Shown: piece by piece, positions 36,415 through 45,953 of the stretch
Numbering within the stretch: the stretch's first letter is position 1
Layout: every line of letters begins with the position of its first letter
Assembly: GCA_023957475.1 (NCBI GenBank)
Contig: JAMLHA010000003.1
Location: 62,001 to 126,000 of the forward strand
DNA: 64,000 nucleotides
Direction of reading: 5' to 3'
Source of the DNA: Crocinitomicaceae bacterium
GTDB taxonomy: Bacteria > Bacteroidota > Bacteroidia > Flavobacteriales_D > Crocinitomicaceae
Notes under the pieces: generated by a model
Told to the model about the DNA's origin: nothing
Seen by the model: only the letters and a program-made list of their open reading frames with translations
Database searches by the model: none
Made by a program: the position numbers and the translations under genes

Positions 36415-36836
36415 TTTTTATCTTCGTTGTTTAAGACAACCCATTTACCTGCTCTAAGAGAACCTTGAAATGTTATTTTTTGGTCTTTTTTTAATTTTCT
36501 TATATGGTAGCGAACACCTTCTTTTGAAAGTCCAAAAACTTCAGCCATTTTTTTGATTGAAGTTTTTGGATTAACACTTATATAATCAAGTATTTGCATT
36601 CTTATTTTTGGGGTAGTTAAAACAGGTGTTGTAACTTCAAAAACAGCTTCTTCATTCACTTTTGGCAAGCTTTCTGAATACAATTCACTGTACTTAAAAA
36701 TCACGCTTTCTTCTCTATTTAGAAATGCACACACGGTTTCAAACAAACTTTTTGAAAGCTCATTTTTTGCTTGCTTGAACTCAATGGTAAGCCCTTCTTC
36801 GCGTCGTAATATATCTTGAACAATGTCTTGTTGCAC
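36411..36836 (-). CDS. Short AlbA_2/Schlafen-type N-terminus joined to a C-terminal winged helix; probable internal-deletion remnant
   Basis: 141 residues starting at a GTG. Residues 1-42 match the beginning of AlbA_2 (Schlafen-type) proteins (REEGLTIEFKQAKNELSKS, then a FLNREES segment), but the rest of that domain and the ATPase-like middle are missing. Residues about 80-135 form a winged helix-turn-helix (RMQILDYI...SKEGVRYHIRKLKKDQKI). Full-length relatives are about 400-500 residues, so a deletion of most of the gene is likely. It could still act as a small DNA-binding protein. A -7-like box (TACCTTTA) on this strand at 36848-36841 nearly abuts the start. Confidence 0.6.
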   Translation of the reverse strand: MQQDIVQDILRREEGLTIEFKQAKNELSKSLFETVCAFLNREESVIFKYSELYSESLPKVNEEAVFEVTTPVLTTPKIRMQILDYISVNPKTSIKKMAEVFGLSKEGVRYHIRKLKKDQKITFQGSLRAGKWVVLNNEDKK

Positions 36837-37258
36837 GGGGTAAAGGTAAGATTTTTAGATGTAAAACGAATACTTATATTACAATATTTTTACGAGATAA
36901 CGCAATACCAATTATTTAATTTTTCATAAATTAACCTGGATGGGATTTTATATCGAATCAGGTTAAATCAACTTCTCTTTTTGTTTAAAAAAACATGGTG
37001 TTTATCTCTAAATCATTATGAATTCCACTAGTTTTTTCTTGAAGAGGCATGCCCGTAATATGAGATGGTAAAACTGGGTTGATATTTATTTTTAGCCTTG
37101 CATTTTATCTTCTACTATGATTTAATTTTATAATTTTAATAATATATCAACGAATTTAGTGTAATTTTTTTACCAAGTTAGGTGAACGTTTTTAAGAATA
37201 ATAGTTTTTAAGAGTGAAATTAAGAAAAACTTAAATAAGATTTGTTATAATTTATCTT
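36837..37258. other. Gene-free AT-rich gap inside the polysaccharide locus
   Basis: I find no credible frame, RNA or repeat in these 422 bases apart from the promoter-like box at the left edge. They separate the AlbA_2/HTH remnant from the acyltransferase, so the locus may be split into two transcripts here. Confidence 0.5.
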
Positions 37259-38356
37259 CTATTTTAATTGATTCTTAACTCTTAGAAATGGTTTTTCAAA
37301 ATATTTATATGATAATATCGACACTAAAACACTCAAAATCAATGACAAAATAGGATATATTACAATAATTGACCAAATTGAATCTTCCCACTTTAACGAT
37401 TTAGAAAAAATTGAAAACACAAAAAAGATTAAAATACAATGATACATATATAAGCCATAAGTATATTTCCCCAGCCTTTCAATCAGAGGTATTCTCATAA
37501 GATCGTATCGACTTCTGCAATATATTTGATAAATAATAAAGACACTAGTTGTAATAGAAAACAATAAACGACTTATACCCCATGACACAAACTTCATGTT
37601 TGCAAAATAGAAAATTCCACAAATCAATATTAATAAAAACCACCAGCCTTGTCGTCCAACCTTCTCGTTTATTTTTTTATAATTCAAATTTGAAAGTACT
37701 CCAAATAAACTCCCAACTGCTAAATTAACCATACTTGGAATTGTATTTCTATTTGCAAGAGAATAATAATCAGAAGTAAATAAACAAAAAGATATTAATA
37801 AGACTAAAAGAACTACCAACATCTTTGTATTCATTTTTCTCATTGGTAACCAAAGCAATAAAGGCCAAAATAAATAAAATTGTTCTTCAACAGAGACCGA
37901 CCAAGTTGGACCTAAACCCACTCCATAAGGTTCCCCCCCTATATACAACTGATCAAAATTTCCTAAAAAACTTAAATACATACCATAATTTGCATTTTCA
38001 ATATAACTCTCTTTTAAAAAAAATAATCTTAGAGATGGAAAAATAAGAAAACCAAAAATTAGTACCAGAAAATACAATGGCCAGATTCGCAATACTCTCT
38101 TAGTATAAAATCGTTTTAAAGAAAAATTATTATATTTAAAATCATTCATCAGCAAAAAGGTAATTAAAAATCCACTTAACACAAAAAAAATTGGAACGCC
38201 AAATCCAAAAATTTTTGCCATTATCAAAACATTTTTATAAGTGCCAGATGTAAGAATAGAGTCATTTACAGTAAAAAAAGAATGAGCTAAAAATGTAGAA
38301 AAAAATGCCAGCGTACGAATACTGTCTAAATTTTTAAAATGAAGTTTTGTTTTCAT
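37259..38356 (-). CDS. Membrane acyltransferase 3 family protein (OafA-like)
   Basis: 365 residues with about ten membrane spans. Acyltransferase 3 features: the N-terminal LDSIRTLAFFSTFLAHSFF with the conserved His, the FVLSGFLI segment, the RFYTKRVLRIWPLYF segment and SVEEQFYLFWPLLLWLP. The family transfers acetyl or other acyl groups onto extracellular or lipid-linked sugars. There is no C-terminal SGNH domain. The gene and its neighbour to 39.6 kb are visibly richer in A+T than flanking housekeeping genes, as expected for a transferred glycan gene. Confidence 0.88.
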   Translation of the reverse strand: MKTKLHFKNLDSIRTLAFFSTFLAHSFFTVNDSILTSGTYKNVLIMAKIFGFGVPIFFVLSGFLITFLLMNDFKYNNFSLKRFYTKRVLRIWPLYFLVLIFGFLIFPSLRLFFLKESYIENANYGMYLSFLGNFDQLYIGGEPYGVGLGPTWSVSVEEQFYLFWPLLLWLPMRKMNTKMLVVLLVLLISFCLFTSDYYSLANRNTIPSMVNLAVGSLFGVLSNLNYKKINEKVGRQGWWFLLILICGIFYFANMKFVSWGISRLLFSITTSVFIIYQIYCRSRYDLMRIPLIERLGKYTYGLYMYHCILIFFVFSIFSKSLKWEDSIWSIIVIYPILSLILSVLVSILSYKYFEKPFLRVKNQLK

Positions 38357-38448
38357 TAAATGTATAAAGTAATTTTCAGTCTATAATATTTAACAGTTGT
38401 AAATATAAGGATATATCACTTATATTATTAAAAATCAATTTTACTTTA

Positions 38449-39627
38449 TCAAAATTTTGCGGAATAATGATTTTCGATTAAATAATCAATTATTTTTTTT
38501 ATTTCCACATCCCAATTATATTTTTCCTCAATTACCTCCCTACCTCTTTTACCTATTTCTTCTAAATCAATTCTATTTGTAATTTCATTAATAGCGCTTG
38601 CTATTTTCTGAGGAGTAGAGTCATCAATAACAAAACCACAATTACATTCATTGGCTATTTTTGAAGATTCTGGTAAATTATTTGTTATAAAAGGTTTTGA
38701 AGCAACCATATACTCAAAAATTTTATTTGGTAAAGCATACTTTTTTGACAAATTATACGGTTCAATTATTGAAAGTCCGACATCTGCTGAAGATATGTAT
38801 TCATATAACATATCAAAAGGTATTTTACCTAAGAAATGTATTCTATTTGATGAATATTTATCTTTAAATTCTTCTAATCTAGGTCCTCCTCCTATTACTA
38901 CAAAATGTATATCTTTATTAATAAATTGCATTGCCTCAACCATCTTAACTATACCTCTACTTATATTCACGTCTCCTTGATATAATATAATCTTTTCAGT
39001 ACTTTTTAATTGAAGTTGATTTTGAAGTAAGACTGGATTCTTATTTATAGCAATATCTTTTGGACAATTTTTAACAACTATCACATTATTTATCGACCAT
39101 TTTTTTTCAAAATAATATTTTAGACTTTCACAAACAGTTATCACTTGATCAACCTGCTTTACATTCATTTTTTCAATTCTTGAATGAATAATTTTATTCA
39201 TCCAAACTAAAGGATATCCATATAGTGCTTTCCAAGTTTTTAAAGGGAAAAATTGATTAATTGTTTCAATATAAATTTCATGTGAGTCATAAATCAATTT
39301 TGCATTGCTATCCTTTGCAAGCTTTGTAGAAATAGGTAACAAAGGATAATCATTGACGTAAATGAAATCATATATAGATTTATTTTTTTCAAAAGCGATT
39401 TTTAATTCATTAAAGCGTAGATGCATTAACAAATTTTTATTTATCCAACTATTATCCAAATTATAATGAAAAACTTGAACATTCTCATTGAATAAAGAAT
39501 TATCATCAAATTCAGAATAAACACAAAATAGGTCAACTTTGAACTTAGAGGACAGACTTTCAATCGTTCTTCTAACTCTACCGTCATTTCTTATTTGACC
39601 ATCAAGTAAAACTGCTATTTTTTTCAT
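38449..39627 (-). CDS. Glycosyltransferase family 4
   Basis: 392 residues. The N-terminal lobe begins IAVLLDGQIRNDGRVRRTIESL. The C-terminal lobe starts near residue 210 (KIILYQGDVNISRGI) and contains GGGPRLEEFK, SSADVGLSIIEPYN and the retaining GT4 donor region ALPNKIFEYMVASKPF, with the conserved Glu. It is expected to be a cytoplasmic or membrane-peripheral enzyme in surface-glycan assembly; specificity unknown. It lies 17 bases downstream of the asparagine synthase gene. Confidence 0.88.
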   Translation of the reverse strand: MKKIAVLLDGQIRNDGRVRRTIESLSSKFKVDLFCVYSEFDDNSLFNENVQVFHYNLDNSWINKNLLMHLRFNELKIAFEKNKSIYDFIYVNDYPLLPISTKLAKDSNAKLIYDSHEIYIETINQFFPLKTWKALYGYPLVWMNKIIHSRIEKMNVKQVDQVITVCESLKYYFEKKWSINNVIVVKNCPKDIAINKNPVLLQNQLQLKSTEKIILYQGDVNISRGIVKMVEAMQFINKDIHFVVIGGGPRLEEFKDKYSSNRIHFLGKIPFDMLYEYISSADVGLSIIEPYNLSKKYALPNKIFEYMVASKPFITNNLPESSKIANECNCGFVIDDSTPQKIASAINEITNRIDLEEIGKRGREVIEEKYNWDVEIKKIIDYLIENHYSAKF

Positions 39628-39644
39628 ATTACCTTATTACACTT

Positions 39645-41423
39645 TTATAAAAACTCATTCAAAATCAATGACTTCCAACCCATTGGATAATCATTTGTTA
39701 TAAATTTTTCATTAATCAGATTTTGATGAGAAGTAGATAATTTATCTTGCAAACTAGCAGATTTCAACCATTGATTCTGAGGTGCCTCAAAACCAACCTT
39801 ATCTTTTCTCCATACTATTTCATGAGGTAAAATATTTTGAACAGAATTTCTAAGGATAGATTTTGTCCAACCGGCATAAAAGAAATAATTAGATGGTAAA
39901 GAAAAAACAAAATCAACCAAATGATGACTTAAAAAAGGTAATCGAACTTCAATAGAATGAGCCATAGCATTGCGGTCAGAAAAACGTAAAAGCTTTTCTA
40001 ATCCTTGTTGATTCATAGAATAAGCAAGCGATTTTTTTAAATCATTAAAGGTTTTGAATGGTTGATTCATTTTATAAGCATCTTTCAATTCATTAGTTAT
40101 CCCTTTCGAATGTTCAAAAGGGATAATTTTTTTCAATCTTCGAAATTGATTTATCAGTTGAGGATTAGTAAACTGAAATTTTTCTATTAAAGTAGGCTTT
40201 AAATTGATATTTTGATTTAACTTCATTATTTCAATAAATTCATTTTTTGATTTACTTGAAGAAAGCTCAAAATAGTAAGGCAACAAATAATTAAAATATC
40301 CTCCTAAAAGTTCATCAGCACCTTGACCATCTAACAATACTAAGGTGTTTTGTTGTTTTGCTAATTTATACACTTGAAATTGAGCATAAATACTTCCCGA
40401 CTGAAAAGGTTCTTCTTGATGATAACATAATTTATTAAAATCGCTTTCAAAACCATCTTCATTAGGGAAGCAATTGTATTGTTTTGTTTTATAATTATTA
40501 CTAACAATGTCTATGAATTTGCTTTCATCCTTATCAAAATTATTAAATCGTGCTGAAAAAGTTGAATTCCCTTCTTTAAATTGTTGCATAATAGCAGTTA
40601 TTGAACTAGAATCCATTCCACCTGAAAGCGAGCTTCCTAAATCAACATCAGCTCTCATTCTATATTGAACAGATTGTTTTAGCAAAAAATAAAAATGTTC
40701 AACCGCTTCATTGAATGAGCCTTCGAATCTAGATTCTATTGATAAATTATAGTATTTTTTTTGAACTGGTTCTTCACCATTTTTAACAATAAAATAATGG
40801 CTAGGTTTAAGTTTTTTTATATTCTCATAAAAAGTTAACTCAGGATTTTCTACGTCTTCAACCAAATCATGCACCAAAAAATAGTAAATCATTTTGTCAC
40901 GCAATTTCTTTTTAACATTAGCACTCCAAAGTGATTTCATTTCCGACCCAAAAAAAAGTCCCCGTTCATCATTAGAATAAAAAAAAGGTTTTTCACCAAA
41001 TCGGTCTCTTGCACAAAAAAGCAAATCTGTTTCTGAATCATACAAAGCAAAAGCAAACATTCCATCAAAATAACTAAGACACTTTTCTCCCCATTGGTGA
41101 AAAGCGGCACAAATTACTTCAGTATCTGAATCTGTTAAAAATACATATCCTTTACTTTTTAACTCTTTACGCAGTTCTATATAATTATATATTTCTCCAT
41201 TATAGGTAATTACATAACGACCTAAATAGTGAAAAGGTTGATTTGATCGCGAATCTAAGTCAAGTATTGAAAGCCGTCTATGCCCTAATATGATCCCTTT
41301 TTCATTTGTCCAGTGACCTTCTGCGTCAGGACCACGATGAGCAATGCTGTCAGTCATTTTCTTTATCATAGCATTATCTACTTCTTGAGGATTTATTCTC
41401 CAAATACCAGCTATTCCGCACAT
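39645..41423 (-). CDS. asnB: Asparagine synthase (glutamine-hydrolysing)
   Basis: 592 residues. The N-terminal class II glutaminase domain has Cys2 after Met (MCGIAGIWRI), then IAHRGPDAEG and YNGEIYN. The synthetase domain has the PP-loop-like SLSGGMDSSSI and DGQGADELLGGY. In polysaccharide loci of Bacteroidota such AsnB paralogues are frequent and may amidate a sugar carboxyl or aminoacyl group rather than make free asparagine; this is inference. It overlaps the deacetylase gene by 13 bases. Confidence 0.92.
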   Translation of the reverse strand: MCGIAGIWRINPQEVDNAMIKKMTDSIAHRGPDAEGHWTNEKGIILGHRRLSILDLDSRSNQPFHYLGRYVITYNGEIYNYIELRKELKSKGYVFLTDSDTEVICAAFHQWGEKCLSYFDGMFAFALYDSETDLLFCARDRFGEKPFFYSNDERGLFFGSEMKSLWSANVKKKLRDKMIYYFLVHDLVEDVENPELTFYENIKKLKPSHYFIVKNGEEPVQKKYYNLSIESRFEGSFNEAVEHFYFLLKQSVQYRMRADVDLGSSLSGGMDSSSITAIMQQFKEGNSTFSARFNNFDKDESKFIDIVSNNYKTKQYNCFPNEDGFESDFNKLCYHQEEPFQSGSIYAQFQVYKLAKQQNTLVLLDGQGADELLGGYFNYLLPYYFELSSSKSKNEFIEIMKLNQNINLKPTLIEKFQFTNPQLINQFRRLKKIIPFEHSKGITNELKDAYKMNQPFKTFNDLKKSLAYSMNQQGLEKLLRFSDRNAMAHSIEVRLPFLSHHLVDFVFSLPSNYFFYAGWTKSILRNSVQNILPHEIVWRKDKVGFEAPQNQWLKSASLQDKLSTSHQNLINEKFITNDYPMGWKSLILNEFL

Positions 41424-42565
41424 ACATCTACTACATTAATAATTTCCTTACATGTTCCAAAATAAGCATTTCTTTCTTTTCCTACTTGTAATAAGAAGCG
41501 ATACAACTCAAAATATTTTATTTCATTTACGTAATCAGGATGAAAATTTACGGTTAAACAACCACCAACAGCCTGAACTTGATCCATGACTTGTATTAAT
41601 TTTATTTTGGCAGCTTCCAAATCCATGTTTTGAAATCCTAAAATTGCACTATCCATAAATATCAATGGCAACTCCCAAATGTAACCTTCATTACTCTTGA
41701 TGACAAAAGGCATTGCCGTTCCATTACGATAACCTGCCGAACGGTTTAACCCCAATGTGCTATCAACTTTTAGTGCATTTTGAATGTGCACCTTTGGAGT
41801 TATATCGCTTTGAAAATGTAAATAATGTTGCCGTGTTGATTCAATTTTTTGTCCTAAAACTTGCTCTAAATATCGTTTCTGGTCACTAAAAACTGTTGCA
41901 TCTTTGGCAGCAGCAAAACTACCGTGCAAACCAATTTCATGACCATTTTTATATAAATCAACTATGTAATCTTTCACAGAAAGCCATTGACCGTCCATCT
42001 TAAAAGTATCATCCAACTCAAAATCGCAATCATAAAGATGAATCGGTGTTTTCTTCGTTCTAACAAAGAAAAAATAAGTTGAAAAAACGCCAAACTGTGC
42101 TTCTATTTGTTTCCATTTTTCAAAGTTCCAAATAGGATCCTCTTTCTTCCTTGTGAGAAGTTGCTTCACAGAAGTTTTGAGGTAATTGATTGCCAATTTC
42201 ACTTGCTTCATTCGACCAACATGTTGAAATTGCTTTGCAATGTTTCGCTTGAAAACTTTTGGAGAATAGGCCTCTACTCTATCCACATCATGTGTTAAAC
42301 AAATTGCAAACGAATGATCGCCAGGCCAGCTATTTTGTATTGGTAAGTTCAGTTCCTGCATTCGACTAATTACAAACTCATCCAAAAAAGGTCGGTCAAC
42401 ATTTTCAAATAAGTTCTCATCAGCATTTCCCCATTCATCCTTTGGATATGCTAATTCTCTCATGGGATTTAAGGTTGCTTCAATCCACTCCAATTCATGC
42501 TGTGCAAATAAATCGCTTGTACAACTGCTACCAAAACTTGCCAAATAACGATCTATAACATTCAT
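41411..42565 (-). CDS. Polysaccharide deacetylase-like protein
   Basis: 384 residues. The NodB-type fold is suggested by FAICLTHDVDRVEAYS (the Asp-Asp motif region, here HDVD), GHEIGLHGSFAA (metal-binding His pair region) and LTVNFHPDYV near the end. No signal peptide is seen, so it acts in the cytoplasm or on a membrane precursor. Expected reaction: removal of acetyl groups from N-acetyl sugars. It overlaps neighbours on both sides (13 and 4 bases). Confidence 0.8.
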   Translation of the reverse strand: MNVIDRYLASFGSSCTSDLFAQHELEWIEATLNPMRELAYPKDEWGNADENLFENVDRPFLDEFVISRMQELNLPIQNSWPGDHSFAICLTHDVDRVEAYSPKVFKRNIAKQFQHVGRMKQVKLAINYLKTSVKQLLTRKKEDPIWNFEKWKQIEAQFGVFSTYFFFVRTKKTPIHLYDCDFELDDTFKMDGQWLSVKDYIVDLYKNGHEIGLHGSFAAAKDATVFSDQKRYLEQVLGQKIESTRQHYLHFQSDITPKVHIQNALKVDSTLGLNRSAGYRNGTAMPFVIKSNEGYIWELPLIFMDSAILGFQNMDLEAAKIKLIQVMDQVQAVGGCLTVNFHPDYVNEIKYFELYRFLLQVGKERNAYFGTCKEIINVVDVCAE

Positions 42566-43443
42566 TTCAATAGTTTTTTAATCAATCGAAAATACCACGT
42601 TTCTGAAGCGATATAACTATACGTTTTCTTTTGCGCACCAAAACTTTCAAAATATTGCGCAATGCTCGGTATCATTGAACCTTCAAAATCAAAAATGGAA
42701 CAACCTAACTCCTTTGCATGCAAGATTCCTTGCCACATTGCAAATGGACCTGCAACATAATTTTTCTTCGCATTGTCAAATCCGCCAATGAGATAATAAG
42801 CGCTCTTTTTATCGTAGACAAAAAGCAAGGTTGCTAAACAATCTTCCTTTTCAAAAACATTTATTTGAAAATGATGCGCATATTGATGAATGATCTTTTC
42901 TAGTTGCTCGTAGGAAGTAAAACCATGCGCTTGTCGCTTAAATGTTGTCGCTACATTCTGCTTCAATAAATCAAAATTACTTTCGATCCTAAAAGTCAAC
43001 TCACTTTGCGCAGCTTTCTTAATATTTCGTTTTTTATCTTGTCGTAGATTCTTAAATAACGTTTCTTGTGACTGCAATAAATCTATCTGATACGTATTAA
43101 CAACCTCATATCCTTTCACTTCATCTGCAAACGCGTAATGGCGACTTTGATGCGATTGTGATTCGATAAAATCAATAATTGTCGTTTCATCCTTTTGCTT
43201 TATTCCTCCCATGTAGGGCGTTAAAGTTGGAGTTGAAATTGTCTTAAAAAATCTTCCTTTCTGTTCAAGAAAAGCAAACCCATTTACCATTTCTTCTCCA
43301 AGGAACAAACCAAAATAACGAATAATTTGTCCCTGTTTAACAGTACAATCAAACCATCTAGCATCTGTGAATACAGCACCATCATTTTTCATCCAAAAAG
43401 AATGATATGTTTCTTTTGCTATTTCTCTAATCACGATTTCCAT
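42562..43443 (-). CDS. FemAB/GNAT-like acyltransferase
   Basis: 293 residues. A C-terminal GNAT-type fold is suggested by the segments LATLLFVYDKKSAYYLIGGFD and GCSIFDFEGSM, which resemble the FemAB/BioF2-like acetyltransferases found in exopolysaccharide loci (they attach amino acids or acyl groups to amino sugars). The exact reaction is not determinable. It overlaps the glycosyltransferase gene upstream by 17 bases. Confidence 0.7.
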   Translation of the reverse strand: MEIVIREIAKETYHSFWMKNDGAVFTDARWFDCTVKQGQIIRYFGLFLGEEMVNGFAFLEQKGRFFKTISTPTLTPYMGGIKQKDETTIIDFIESQSHQSRHYAFADEVKGYEVVNTYQIDLLQSQETLFKNLRQDKKRNIKKAAQSELTFRIESNFDLLKQNVATTFKRQAHGFTSYEQLEKIIHQYAHHFQINVFEKEDCLATLLFVYDKKSAYYLIGGFDNAKKNYVAGPFAMWQGILHAKELGCSIFDFEGSMIPSIAQYFESFGAQKKTYSYIASETWYFRLIKKLLK

Positions 43444-44638
43444 TAATTTGTTGTGAAATAAACGCTAAATATCGTTCTAAATTTCCTTTGAAAGAATAGC
43501 TTTTATCAACCGTTTCCCACGCTTTTTGTCCCATCAGTTCATAAGCGTCTTTGGAATGCATAACATCTTCTAATACCGTTACCCAATTTCCATCCACTGG
43601 TACCAACCATCCGTTTTCTTGGTGACTCATAATTTCATTATTCACAGTTACGGCGCTCGCAACCCCAGGAATTCCTAATCCCATGTATTGTAGTAATTTG
43701 AAACCACATTTCCCCTTGCTAACAAGATCATCTTGCAGTGGCATTAATCCAATGTCCATTCTACGCATCAATTCTTGCTCTCTTTCAAGGGAAAATTGTT
43801 CGAAAACAACTGGAAAATTAGCTTGAAAAGGATAAGAATCAACTCCCGCAATGATCAATAATTCGATGGAATAGCTTTTGGCAATTTCATTTAAAGCAGG
43901 GATAATATCTTCCAATAAATACAAATTCTGATTTCCACCAATCCACCCAAAAACTACAGTCTCATTGTTTCTGTCCTTTTTCTTAGGAAGCTCATCGGTG
44001 TAATGTACGCAAGTGGGAATCACAACCACATTAGTGGTAGCATGAAACGTTTGCAAGCGTTCATTCAAATAGCTTGACCCACAAATAAAACCTTTGTAAA
44101 AGGCAAAAGAACCATAGAATTGGTTAGGAACTGTTTGCATTACACGATTAAACAAACTTCTTTTTACCGTTGGTTCTTGTTCGCCAATATCATCATCAAA
44201 ATCTAAGAAACAATTGCTATTGGCTGCCTTTAATAGTTTCTCCATGAAATGATTTCCATATTGGTTGTAAACAACCAGATTTCGCCTTACAATGACCATC
44301 TTAAATTGCCTTGCATAGCAAATCTGTCGCAAGCGAACTTTAATGCAATGAATGATATAATTAGGAAGTTCTGCAGAATTCACAGACTTAAAAAAAGTAG
44401 CCGCATCTTCCGTCACAAATAAACTTTCAACAGAAAGTCCTTTTTCTCTAAATAGTTCTTCCCAATGTTTTACGCGATAGGTATAACCTGCACCGTCCTT
44501 TGTAAAGCTTTCTAAGAATAAAACATCTTTGGACGGATTCGTTTTTCTGAAAATTTGAAAATAAACAGTTACTATTCGAACTATCAAATACCAAAATTGA
44601 AATCGTAAAACGAAATAAAGATTTTTAAACTGACTCAT
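43427..44638 (-). CDS. Glycosyltransferase (GT-B, GT1/GT4-like)
   Basis: 403 residues. A hydrophobic N-terminus (about 8-28) may associate with the membrane. The C-terminal lobe carries VFGWIGGNQNLYLLEDI, MRRMDIGLMPLQDD and KCGFKLLQYMGLGIPGVAS, the donor-binding region of GT4-like enzymes with conserved Lys and Tyr/Glu positions. Specificity unknown. The start directly abuts the end of the gene upstream (44639). Confidence 0.82.
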   Translation of the reverse strand: MSQFKNLYFVLRFQFWYLIVRIVTVYFQIFRKTNPSKDVLFLESFTKDGAGYTYRVKHWEELFREKGLSVESLFVTEDAATFFKSVNSAELPNYIIHCIKVRLRQICYARQFKMVIVRRNLVVYNQYGNHFMEKLLKAANSNCFLDFDDDIGEQEPTVKRSLFNRVMQTVPNQFYGSFAFYKGFICGSSYLNERLQTFHATTNVVVIPTCVHYTDELPKKKDRNNETVVFGWIGGNQNLYLLEDIIPALNEIAKSYSIELLIIAGVDSYPFQANFPVVFEQFSLEREQELMRRMDIGLMPLQDDLVSKGKCGFKLLQYMGLGIPGVASAVTVNNEIMSHQENGWLVPVDGNWVTVLEDVMHSKDAYELMGQKAWETVDKSYSFKGNLERYLAFISQQINGNRD

Positions 44639-45205
44639 TTAATACGGATAAATTGTACGACCAAATGACAAGCGAAATGTTTTTCCTTTGATACAATCAT
44701 ACGTTTTAACTTTAAATCCTCGTCCAAAAACAAGGTATAAATTATAGCGTTCCATTGTTTGAAAACCTACTTTTTGAGTTCCCTTTAATGACCCAATATT
44801 ATCGCTTGCTACATAACCAGCAATCACTTTATCTGGATTATCTTTTATTGCATAATCTAACGCAACAGTAAAAATTCCTAATTTATAAAATGAAGGATTT
44901 GTTTTCGACCATCCAGAAAAATATTCGTTTTCAGGCAAGTCATAAATAAAATTTGAACCTACCAAGCATTGCTCTTTTTTAACAAAAATCCAAGTCCTCA
45001 ATGCACATACGCCATTGTAGTAAGCATAATATCCTTTGTGACCGATTGATAAGAAATATTTGAACTGCTCAATTTCTTCTGGAGTATTGAAATTAAGTCC
45101 ATCAGCAACATTGTCTAAAGTAATGGGTACCACCACAACTGACTTGTCTACAAAGTTTTCTACTTTGTGAGTAACACGAATTATATCAGCTTTTTCTACG
45201 CGCAT
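44639..45205 (-). CDS. Probable GNAT-like acyltransferase of the glycan locus
   Basis: 188 residues with no signal peptide. Segments HKGYYAYYNGVCALRTW and ASDNIGSLKGTQKVGFQTM resemble the central strand and the N-x-x-S...KvGF end of GNAT acetyltransferases. I cannot name a family. The start codon shares a base with the stop of the methyltransferase gene, so the genes are coupled. A role in modifying a sugar amino group is inference from context. Confidence 0.55.
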   Translation of the reverse strand: MRVEKADIIRVTHKVENFVDKSVVVVPITLDNVADGLNFNTPEEIEQFKYFLSIGHKGYYAYYNGVCALRTWIFVKKEQCLVGSNFIYDLPENEYFSGWSKTNPSFYKLGIFTVALDYAIKDNPDKVIAGYVASDNIGSLKGTQKVGFQTMERYNLYLVFGRGFKVKTYDCIKGKTFRLSFGRTIYPY

Positions 45206-45951
45206 TAAATTTTATCCTTAAACTCTTCAAAAGTTAACAAGTTCAATTGATCTTTTCTATTATTATCAAGCACCTTAAATTCGTAGAATGGGTTTTGCAC
45301 GCTTGGTTTTGAACCTAAGTTTTTATTCTTAGAAATAATTCCAACTCCCCAATCTGTATCGATGCAACACGAACTTACGTTTTCTGCGTAGCGCAATTTT
45401 AAAAATCCTTTCCACGTGGTTCCATTCCATTGCTGCCCGGCAGGAGAAATCGTGTAATTGTGCTCCTCACGCGCGTGCCACTCTGTTGGTGGATTGCAAT
45501 CGTGCAACACAACAAAACCATCGTCTTTCAGAAATTCCAATGCATTTGCAATGTCTCGGTCTACCTGTTCAGCTAGATGCAAACCATCAATAAAAATAAC
45601 ATCAAAACGAACTGATACATCCAAAAAAGTACCATTTCGCACACCATCAAAAAAAGCATCGCTGGTAACCTTAAAATCTACTGGATTTTCAGCAAATTCA
45701 ATTCCTGGATCAACACTGTATTTTGTTGTGGCTAAAATCTTGTTGAAATTATCATTCGGATTGCGCACGCCAATCTCTAAATAAGTTGTTGGACGCTTCA
45801 ATGAATCCAATACATAGTTGATGATGTCAAATCTTTTCGGACTTTTCAATCCTTCCTGTTCATTTAATTTCTGAACGCGCAAGTGATACGGATCCGTTAA
45901 AAAACGACCTCCCCAATTGTAGTAATTAATTGTTTTTTGTATTCTGTTCAT
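45205..45951 (-). CDS. Class I SAM-dependent methyltransferase
   Basis: 248 residues from the ATG at 45951; the frame opens at a TTG (45963) that lies inside the neighbouring ABC gene. SAM-binding motif YLEIGVRNPND near residue 60, the acidic FIDGLHLAEQVDRDI segment and FVVLHDCNPP mark a family 24-type methyltransferase common in glycan loci. It would methylate a sugar or terminate the chain. It directly follows the ABC-ATPase gene, whose partner domain often recognises such terminal modifications. Confidence 0.82.
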   Translation of the reverse strand: MNRIQKTINYYNWGGRFLTDPYHLRVQKLNEQEGLKSPKRFDIINYVLDSLKRPTTYLEIGVRNPNDNFNKILATTKYSVDPGIEFAENPVDFKVTSDAFFDGVRNGTFLDVSVRFDVIFIDGLHLAEQVDRDIANALEFLKDDGFVVLHDCNPPTEWHAREEHNYTISPAGQQWNGTTWKGFLKLRYAENVSSCCIDTDWGVGIISKNKNLGSKPSVQNPFYEFKVLDNNRKDQLNLLTFEEFKDKI

Positions 45952-45953
45952 AA

